Assembly: GCA_023630585.1 (NCBI GenBank)
Contig: CM042553.1
Location: forward strand, 19,705,020 to 19,769,019
Length of the DNA: 64,000 nucleotides
Source: Cranoglanis bouderius
Lineage: Eukaryota > Chordata > Actinopteri > Siluriformes > Cranoglanididae
Direction: 5' to 3'
Shown: piece by piece, positions 50,011 to 60,200 of the stretch
Position numbering within the stretch: position 1 is the stretch's first letter
Layout: each line of letters begins with the position of its first letter
Notes under the pieces: generated by a model
The model's input: only the letters and a program-made list of their open reading frames with translations
Databases searched by the model: none
What the model was told of the DNA's origin: nothing
Program-made: the position numbers and the translations under genes

Positions 50011-50369
50011 AAACGGTTACCACCTTTTTTTTTTGTTGATCCAGTACTGGTGTTCATAAACTGACTGCTTGCCATGGGTTTGTGCATTAATAAAAAATAG
50101 AATATTGCATAAGCATCGAATAACATGAGTAAATATGAGCGCTTTAGGTCAGTATTAGCAAGATGGTGTGTTGTTTCATATAAGCAGCTGACTGTCACTG
50201 ATTATGTTACTTCTAAAATCATATATAGCACATACACAATTTATTTTATATATCTATGACTTTGTCATGCTGTATGTTTCATAAGGTCTGTGTTTACCTT
50301 TATGTTTATCTGCTTCATAGTAAAGCTCGATATTAATGTTTATTCTATTTATAATGCTGTCATGATGCA

Positions 50370-50656
50370 TCTTACACACTTAGAAGTACAGGTACAAGAC
50401 TGTACATTTTCTTGTTGCTGAGGTGGTAGCATCATATTATGTGTGGTTTGTATGTATCTTTATATCTCACATATATGTACATCACTGACCCTTAAGTACC
50501 ACTGATGCACCTTTAAAATTTTACTCTAAAAGTTAATCAAAGGTACACTACATGTACTGTCCCAGGTAAAAGATACATACTAAAGATTCAAATGATGCAC
50601 CCTTGATGGTATCACACCAGCAAGTACAGTTTGGTACCTTTATTTCTGAGAGTGTG
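50370..50656. mobile_element. MITE with 'gtacctttatttctgagagt' end
   Basis: The right end 'gtacctttatttctgagagt' is the inverse of the left end seen at 51325. The interior has repeated 'ggtac' and 'acctttaa' words shared with the copy near 54558-54785. No coding capacity. Confidence 0.5.
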
Positions 50657-51324
50657 TTCAGATAATGCAGATTGTACACATGCAGACCGTACACACAGCA
50701 CTAAGCTTTATGAATGATTGTATAAAGTTGTAATCAAAGATCATTGTGAGGTTATAATACATGAAGACATGTATAAAGATTTCTCAAAAGATAATATGTG
50801 AAATGTTTAAAAGCTGAAAAACTCCAGTGAGCCGTTGCAGCAAGATAATCAGATGACCATGTTTAACGACGTTAAAAATCAGTCAGCTGCAGATCATAGA
50901 TACGTTGGTGTTTATTGTTTTTTTTTTTTTTTCAAATTAAAAAATGTCAGTCGTCTGCTTTCATTCAGCATGTAAATCATTTATATGAGGAGTAGGGAGC
51001 TATCTGGATTCAGTTCCTTTTACAAAATGCAACAATCACAACATATCACTGCAAACAAAAGCCAGCTGTCATAAAAGTTATACAAGTAACCTGCTGACTT
51101 TGACGTCAATAAGTTACAGGCCAAGCAAATGCAATGCAAACCACAGGAGCTCACAGATCATGTTCAAGGCCTTGAATAGAACAAACATGCACTTGTAGCA
51201 GTAGGTTATAATGTTACAAAAAAAATACTAGTTTTTATTCTCTCTTTTCAATGTATATTCTAAATTTATTGACTATTGATTTGTATTATCATACCTTTAT
51301 CTGTATCGATTATATTTAGGGTAC

Positions 51325-51403
51325 ACTCTCAGAAATAAAGGAACCGAACTGTACGTTTAAGTGTCACTGGGTGGTACCATACATGTTTTGTACTTTTACT
51401 ATG

Positions 51404-51449
<46 letters not shown>

Positions 51450-51500
51450 TGTAATTTAATTAGCTTTCAGAGTAAAGGTTTAAAGGTACTTCAGTACTTC
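51325..51500. mobile_element. MITE of the 'actctcagaaataaagg' family with internal (GT)n
   Basis: Starts 'acactctcagaaataaagga' and contains 'tgtcactgggtggtaccat'. (GT)n lies at 51411-51448 and the right part has 'aaaggtacttcagtac'. Same family as the copies near 50.4 and 54.6 kb. Confidence 0.5.
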
Positions 51501-51899
51501 AAGGTTATTATTTTTGAAGTTAAGGCACAAAGGATATAACCATGATGGTATATATAAATGTCAGAGGCCTTTTTGTTTTTAAATTTAGGAATTTTTTTCC
51601 AGTGACAAAAAAGATGATTTCTACAAAAAAAAGATTATTTTGATTTCTAAATGATAAACATTTATACTTTAAAAAAAAAAAAAAAAAAACAGATTCAGTG
51701 TATGTAAAATATCTTTCTGCACAAGTCAAGGAAATGTCACTTCATCTGCTGTAGGGGGGAAAACAGTCAGAAATGTGTACTTTTATTATTTAATGTCATT
51801 TTAATATTCTAAATGTAATGTTTACAAGTTTAAACGAAACTACGCCCATCGGTTTGCTTTAAAGGAAGTTAAAAAAAAAACAAAAAAAAAAGCAAAAAA

Positions 51900-52110
51900 C
51901 ACGCCCTCCCCCTTACACACAGGTCCACGGTGGAAAATTCCGCACGGTCCCAGTGCGCATGCGTGTGAAACCGGTCCATTCCGGTACGGAGTCAGTCTGC
52001 TGCACGTCATGCTGGGGTTGCTCAGTCATGTCACGTGACAGCCCGAGTCAGGCGCGCTCCAGAAACAAAAACATGACGCGCGTGACCGCTGTGCATTCGG
52101 TTAGCATTCG
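51900..52110. promoter_or_regulatory. CpG-rich cluster with NRF1- and E-box-like sites
   Basis: A local CpG-rich block in AT-rich DNA. It contains 'tgcgcatgcg' (NRF1-type palindrome, about 51954-51963) and 'gtcacgtgac' (perfect E-box palindrome of the USF/MiT type, about 52030-52039), plus several 'cgcgc' words. No reading frame with homology. Candidate promoter or enhancer between slc1a3 and ranbp3l. Confidence 0.4.
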
Positions 52111-52722
52111 GTTCTCTGTTGGTGATTTATTGGGAACCATTTCATAACGTTCTGGGAATGTTCTGCTTTGGTTCACAAAGTCACCGCTGTTCCTGAAACA
52201 TTACACTTACATTACACAACAACACTATCTCTTATGATTACATGACAACTCACAAATGACATTTGCCAAAGATTACTTTTAGATTACTACCCTGCTGAGA
52301 AAAACAAAAACAAACAAAAAAAAAAACAATAGAAACAATTACAGAAATTCTAATGGTTTCCTCTACAAATAGCCGACCATTACAAACCATCAACTAACCA
52401 TTAAAACAATTACCATTATTGGTCCACCAAATTAACAGTAGAGTCCCAGAGGGACCATTACATTTTCCATTAAAACCAATACAATTCAACCATTATAACA
52501 GTTAAAACCAATTACAAATTCTGTGAGGGTTTCTATTGTTATTTTTCAGCAGGGTATTTTTTTGTTATTTGAAAGTTACCTGAACGTTTCCCAAACCACC
52601 GCAAATTACCTCAAGGTTATTTAAAGGTTATGGGAAGGTGTATGTCAATGATATATTTCAGTTTAAAAAAAACTTTCTTGGAAAACCAAACGGAAACTAA
52701 AAAGATCTAAACCAAACAAGCC

Positions 52723-52723
<1 letters not shown>

Positions 52724-52802
<79 letters not shown>
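52724..52802. repeat. (CA)n microsatellite
   Basis: About 38 CA units with two 'cata' interruptions. Confidence 0.95.
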
Positions 52803-52805
<3 letters not shown>

Positions 52806-53819
52806 CCGTTCCCAGAATGTTCTTGGAGTCAATAATTCAATAAAGTCAAAAAGCATTCTTAACAGCTTTTTAAAAAAAGTATTTGAAACTTTTTGCACTA
52901 TAGTAACCATAGTAACAACACTGTTTCATGCAGTTACACTCGTTAATATTTATACTTTTTTTTTATTATACTTTTTAAAATTTGCTTTCAGCTATGTAAA
53001 TCTTATGTACAAGTAAACAATGAAACTTAGTATCATTTTGGTGAAACTAAAATCTAAAATAAAATAAATCATTTGATTTCATTTCAGTTGTGAAAACATG
53101 TTTGTGGTTAGTGTGTAGTTCATTTATTAGTGCCTCATTAAGATGTCTAATAACTTCAACATACAGCACATATTTACAGATTTAAACAAACTACATTTAG
53201 CAGTTTTAGGTGAACATAAAAATCTTTATTCCCTGAAATATGATATTTGTGCGCTGTTTACATGACAAACAATATAACAATTGCTGCAATCTGGGATCTG
53301 AAAAAAACAAAACAAAAATAGCAATAGCAAGATCTGAAACAGGAAATACTGGTGTTTCATAGAGCTGGAGAGGGCTATAAGGAGGTTTCTATGCACAGTT
53401 TGAGAAATACCATTCAGACACACCACATACCAAGAGTAAAACCTTTCTCAGAAAATTCTCAAGTAGATGGAATGTATATACAAAGAAAAAATGGAAAGAA
53501 TTATACAAATTTTAAAATGTCACACAGGTAAGTGGAATAAAAGTCTATCTTATCAAATTCAGGGATGTTTTGATTATTTTACTATATAATAACAAATGGA
53601 AATACAGCCTAATTTTGACAGTTTTTGTTACCTGTGATAATGAATTCAAAGTCATCCATGAAAATGTCAAAACTTAACGTATTAAATATTATTTTTGAAA
53701 TTTTAATGGGTGCTGAAAACTTCCCACTGTATATTCTGAATGAAACAAGTCCAAACTTGTCAGTAGTTTTATTAAAGATAGTAGTTTTATTTCTTTTTCC
53801 AAGGAATAGAAACCTTTGG

Positions 53820-54122
53820 CCACGCCCCCTTGGTGCAAAGCAGTAAACGCGCGCGACGTGAGAATTCATTCACATTCACGTTGTGGCTCTGCAGCGGTGC
53901 TCAGTCACTGCTGTCGGAAAGAGGAGGTGGATGAAACCTGCGTGTTTTCATAGGCAAAGAACCTTTTTAGTTTGATTATTATTACTGTTGTTTTATTTTA
54001 TGTTTTATTTGTAAACGGTTCTGATCGGGTCAGTCGCGCGCTGGTGCACGCAATTCCACAGACGTTCTAGTGGCTAGTGTCGGCGCGCGCGTGAACTTCT
54101 GACCGCGCTGACACGGAGGGTT
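53820..54122 (+). promoter_or_regulatory. Candidate ranbp3l promoter
   Basis: CpG-rich DNA directly upstream of the first ranbp3l exon. It has a 'ccacgccccctt' GC/CACCC-type box near 53820 and several 'gcgcgc' words. The transcription start was not located. Confidence 0.45.
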
Positions 54123-54279
54123 ATGAGAGGGTTTCCTCATGCAGAGTGTCCCGGGATCATGTCTCTGTCTGCGGACTGCTCGGCGCACGCACGTTCGCCC
54201 TCCGACGGCGCGCGCGGAAGCCTGATATCTACCGTCGCGCGTTGCCTCCAGCCGGACACTGCGCACGCGCCACAACAGG
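54123..54279 (+). CDS. ranbp3l: RANBP3L first coding exon (start uncertain)
   Basis: The exon ends CCA CAA CAG G before gtacga; the last base joins the next exon to make QQ-D-KPIL, like human QQEKSVI. Two in-frame ATGs exist, 54123 and 54159; each has a purine at -3. An out-of-frame ATG at 54139 lies between them. Homology of the first 30-40 residues to human is weak, so the exon rests on phase, position and the QQ end. Confidence 0.55.
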
Positions 54280-57200
54280 GTACGAACTTTTCAGTATAGT
54301 ACATGTGTAGATCGAGGGTTTTCTTATTTATTTTATAAATAGATTTGCTGTGTATCTCTTGCAGTTGGGCATGTTTCCGTATACCGCGTTGCATGCATGA
54401 GGTAACATTACCAACAGTCACTGCACAACTTCAAAATCTTATCTTGATTATCAAATCAAGAACCATAGGCAGGAAGAAAAACAAAACAAAACACTGATCT
54501 AGCTGAATTCAGTAGTGTTCAAACCCCACAATGCTCGTGCTCTGAACTTCTAAACATACACTCTCAGAGAAGTACTAAACTTTACCTTTCCTGTACCCGT
54601 CATGAACATAGTCATGTGAATGTAATGTACCTTTAAAAATGATTTAAGATACCATAACTGGACCTTAAAGACCACCCGTGCACCTTTAATAAGCTTTCTG
54701 AGTCATACACTACATTCACACACTAAATGTACAAAAAGGTGTGCCCAGTACCTTTCCTTGGAAAGGTACAGTTTAGTCTTCTCCACATCCATTTATAATC
54801 CAATCAATAGTATCAATCAGGATTATTCTCAAAACCTGATCCATTATGCTTGTACAGTATTGACCATGTTTCATTATCCAAAGCTCTTCAAGTTACAAGC
54901 GCTATAGTTTTCTTCATTCACTTACAAAACAAGTTTACCTATAGCTGTAAACACCCAGCACGAGCAGAAGTCCCTACAGCAATGTACACATGTACATATA
55001 CTATACACTGTTCAATGTATGAGTAATGTATGCACAGTAAATAAGTCTGGAATGTAATATAATATATAATATAATATAAATTCAATGTGGCGCAGTCACT
55101 CATGGCCTCTCAGTGCTCAGGATCGCATGTCACACGCTGCAGTCACTCAGCACGTAAGGCACGATCACACAGGGAATGAAACACGACCACACTGCACCGT
55201 TCATTCTTAAACACTCCTTTAATCGCTGGACCTCAGTTACTGCTTACAGAGATGTGTCGTTGAAGAACATGAGCTCTGGGGGGGGATGTTTAAGGGGTAT
55301 CGGTTCAAGGCAGCTTAATCCAGTTCCTCCAGAACGTTGGTACGAGCCTGTTTGCTCTAGTATAAGGCAGGGTTTGTTTCTTACGCCTGCTGCCGTTCCC
55401 TCCCCTCTGAAAATCAACCAAGTATTGGCTCACTCACAGAGCTGAATCATTTCATGCTAATATGTCCCACCCTGATATGTCTGCAAGGCATGCGATGTCT
55501 ACAGTGCTAATATAAAATAGCATACTGATTTCAGAGACAGAATGTTTTTACTGTTCGTTTGCCTCAAATGGGTTTTTGAGGCACTGGTGATAATGTTCGT
55601 AAAAATTCAGGACATTACATTTTTACAGGGTAAAATTGATTCAATCATTCCCCTGAACTGTATTCTGTCAATACATCCTTTAAACAAAAGACATGTCCTC
55701 AGGTTCTGATGAAGATAATAATATTTGGGGATCGTTTAGACCCACGATTCTCAAAGTGGACTCAAGTGCACAATTGTTTAAAATTGTGTTACACTGGTCA
55801 AAATGCAACTCACCATCCATCCATTTTCCATGCCGCTTATCCTACACAGGGTTGCGAAGGGAGCCTGGAACTCAGGGCACAAGGCTGGGGACACCCTGGA
55901 CTGGGTGCCAACCCATCGCAGGGCACAGTCGCACACACACTCACACACTACGGACAATTTGTAAATGCCACTTGACCTACCGTAGATGTCTTTCGACTGA
56001 AGGAGGAAACCGCGGTACCCGGAGGAAACCCCCTAAGCATGGGGTTAGTGATTTTAAAGTCAGTACACCTTTTGTACTATTTGCTGGGACAACCATATGG
56101 TGGAACCATTGGTTCATGTTTCTTTAATGAACTTCTTTATAAAGTGGACAAACCGGTGAACCCCTACGTGGTTCATGGTTCAATAAACCATAATGCTGAG
56201 ACGACGGTTATACACAGGCAGAAGTCTATAACTGAAAAGAAACCTGAAGTTACTTAATTATTTTAGTATGAAAGGAGAACCGAGTCCCATTTGGAAGACA
56301 ATGGTTAGGGCTTTGATGTAAGAAAGGATAAATCTTATAAATCAGTGATCTTCTAGAAGGCTGCTTGGTGAGCATTTAATACTGAGATGCCCTGTTTTGT
56401 GAATTCCCCACATCCTGCTCAATGGTGCATGCTGATATCATCTGGCAGAACAGAAGAAGGAGAGACTGTCTTATTTGGGGTACTGACTACATCCGTGATC
56501 AGTGTGATCAAGCCATGACCTTTGGAGGAGCCCTTAACACCTGTAAGTTCATAGTGCAATAACACACTGAGCTCAGCAAGGCTCCACATATGTGTAGAGT
56601 GTTTACAGTTTTTATAGTTTGAGCCCCCTGGACCTCTGATGCTACACAACAAAGAGATCTTGCAGAGTCTTCCAAAGTAAATGCAGCTGCAGGGGCAGTA
56701 CTAAAGCCGTTGTTGTTCTTGTTCTCGCTTTGGTCTTAGAAAATATTAAGGAAGGCGTACAGGCTTATATCCAAGTGCTCGATGAATGAAGCCTCTTGTC
56801 CACAAAGCAGTGATTTATCAGAGCGGGGAAACCCATTGTCCAACATTGCTATGGGGTGAGATTGTTTTTCTCACCCCTCACTCCTCTTCTCCCTCCTTCC
56901 TGGTTCAAGAGGAATGATCTGGTTGAGGCCAGGGTTTCCCAGTCTGTGTCTAGAGGCAAAGTGTGCCACTCCCCCTCCCCAAACATTGGGCTGCTACTAA
57001 GGGGGGGAGGAGTTAATCTGACGCCATGGCAGAAGTTTGTAGAACTCAGCCACAGCTGGCACCAGAGTTTATAATGCATTCAGGGTCTGCCAGCAGAAAA
57101 GGTTTTTATGGGCTATTTAAACTCACCAAGGACATGGGGAGAAAACAAGACAGAACGAGTGAAAACTAGCTTTGACTGGAAACTTTGTGGGGGGAAAAAA

Positions 57201-60200
57201 ACTAGAGTGGCAATCAATTTACTGTGCATGTTACAGAATAAAGGTTTGTACAGCTAACTCGGTATTTCTCATTTGGCACTTGCTTTTATTCAAAGCAACT
57301 TGTGGTTCAGTCAGTGGCTCTCCTGGGATTTGAACTCATAAACTACCAGTACTCTAATGAATTGTCCCATTTTCATTCTGTTCCTGTTTCCACCCAAAAT
57401 GGCATGCATCCATCCATTTTCTGTACTGCTTATCATACACAGGGTTGCGGGGAGCCTGGAGCCTTTCCTTTGGGCACAGCGGGGACAGGGTGCCAACCCA
57501 CTGCAGGGCACAAACACACACAAACCCATTCACACACTACGGACAATTTAGAGATGCCAATCAACCTACAACACATGTCTTTGGACTAGGGGAGGAAACT
57601 GGAGTACCTGGAGGAAACCCTTGAAGGACGGGGAGAATGTGCAAACTCCGTGCAGACAGGGCGGAGGCGGGAATCGAACCCTCAACCCTGGAGGTGTGTG
57701 GCAAACGTGCCCCAAATTCCCTGGGATAGGCTCCAGGCTCCCCGTGACCCTGTGTAGGATAAGCAGTATGGAAAATGGGTGGATGGATATTTAATATGTT
57801 TCAGGGTGGACTTTTCCTTTAAAGGTAGGGTTAGTGATTTTAAAGTCAGTACACCTTTTGTACTATTTGCTGGAGTTTTGGTGGAGTCAGTGAAATATCT
57901 GTTCAGAGGACATCCGATGAGCCTGAGGCTCTGTAAACGGGAGAAAAAACAAATGATGTGGACCTCCAATGTCCAACCAATAAATTTGTATTTCTGCATG
58001 CCACTTCAGAAAGCTTCACCCGCTTTCAACATTCAAGCCTTCTTGCAAATCCATCATGGATGTGGCTTTGAAAAGAACACTGAAGGGAGGGGAATGTATT
58101 TGTTTAAATTTTGAGTTTCAAAATAGCCAGCTTCAGCTAAAATTGCTGACTATACCTTTGAAAAGCATATTATTTTCTGCTAAGTAGGGCTTCCATGTAA
58201 TAATCATCCTATAGGAGAAGAGTAATTCATACATGCTGCATCTAATCTCTCCCCGTGCCTCCATGTGAACGAGCTGGCTCTGATTCAGCCGCTTGTCATT
58301 TTCAGCTGAAAGCTCTTAACCTTGGAGCCTGGAGCTGATATGTGGGCTTACAGAAACACGTCATGATCCACCCACTCAGGCTGCCACTGGCACAGGGATA
58401 TTATACTGTACATGACTGCAGTGCAATGCATAGAATTGTGCAGGTACAGGTCAAGAGCTTCCCATTCGACATCAGAATCGGAAGAAAAATGTGAGCTCAT
58501 TGACCGAGGCATGGTTGCTGTGCCAGACAGGCTGGTTTGAGTATTTCAGACACCGCTGATCTCCGGGGATTTTCACACACAGCATTGTGTAGAGTTTACA
58601 AAGAATGGTGTAAAAAATAAATAAATAATGATAATAACATTGAGCAGCAGTTCTGTGAGCAGAAATGCCTTGTTGATAAGAGAGGTCAGAGGAGAATGGC
58701 CAGACTGGTTCAAGCTGACAGGAAGGATGCAGTAACTCAAATGACCACTCTTTACAGCCGTGGTGAGCAGAAGAGCAAGAATCTAAGTTCCACCAATGTT
58801 CTATATTACTTGCTAATTATATAAGAGACTCACAGCTATGCCGGCATTGTACTGTAGGGAGCATAGTACAGAAGCTCCACTGTTAAACGGTCACCTTTAA
58901 ATTTAATTTGGGCTTTCTGTACGTAACATGCTGTACTCGGTGGAGATTTGGACTGTGTCAGACAGAGAGAATGCTCTCTCTGTCTGCTGTCAGGTCTGCT
59001 GTTATTTATCACTTAGCACATGGACGTCAGCTCTGAAACTTGCACGGACGCTCTCTCCAGGGACAAATAGTGTATTTGAAAGATGCAATATCCAAATCGA
59101 GCTTTAAGCATTGCCAAAAAGGGTGCGTGGGATTAGTCTGTGCTTCACTTCGACGAAAATAGCACATCAGGAGAGGTAGCATGAGGCCTACTGGTTGGAT
59201 GGTGTGGAATCTGATTATGTAATACAATGAGAGAAGGATGGTCCTTAAAACGTCCTGCATTTGCTTCATTTATATTCATTTGACATTGTGTATAAGATGA
59301 CGTTAGGCCTCACGAAATATTTTGTGCTGGTAATTTACTGTATATCTATGACCGATAATTAATCTTGTCTGGGTTGACTCTTAAACAACCCAGACAAGAG
59401 AACCGGTGATCCGTCTCTTCATTTCCAAGTGAGACATTTCGAACGCAGACGACGACAGCTTTAACCTCTTCAAGTAGCTTGAGTGTCTATACTCCACCTA
59501 CGTGTTAGCAGCCACCCTTCTCGTGCATGAGTTCAGTGACTGGAACGGTGGTGACTAAAAACTTGCTGCATGGATAATGCGATTTGAAAAGGAGCTTGAA
59601 GCCCTTAGCAGAAGGTCAGATGCGGGATTAGCTACGTCACTGGAGCACAGAGCTGCCCATGATGCATCAGTTGGCCACGTAAAAATATTACAGCTAAGCA
59701 AAAGAGCTATCATGTTGCAAACACTTTTTGTTTTTTTACATTTTAAGTAATCTCTGGTTAAGATTAGTGCTGTAGACAGACTACACGAGAAGAAAACTGT
59801 TTATTTTTAGCCACAGACAAGTCTATGCTGGGATTAGTTTGATCCAGAGCCAAGTGGAGTGTCAGTGTGGCTCTCACCAAGAATGTGGATCTCACTTTCG
59901 CCCTGGTGCAACCCTTGATTCCTGTTAACATGATGGAGGGCTTGTGTAAGGATCACTCAAGCTGAAGGACTCCATTCATACAATTGGTGGGCAGGGCAGG
60001 ACCGTTTATAGCTCTAAATTAGAGCTATAAAAGAGCTTTAACTCATACATATACTGTATAATTTTAATATACATATAAATAAAAAAACATTTGACAGTAT
60101 TTATTCCTTCATATATATTTTTAATACATATTTAACACATATTTATTACACATTGAATCTTTTGCATTCAAACTCTCTGCTTCAATTCACTGTCAAAAAT

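Noticed and set aside
55693..56127. 144-residue open frame, plus strand
   Set aside because: Mostly translation of the dispersed CCATCCATCCAT repeat.
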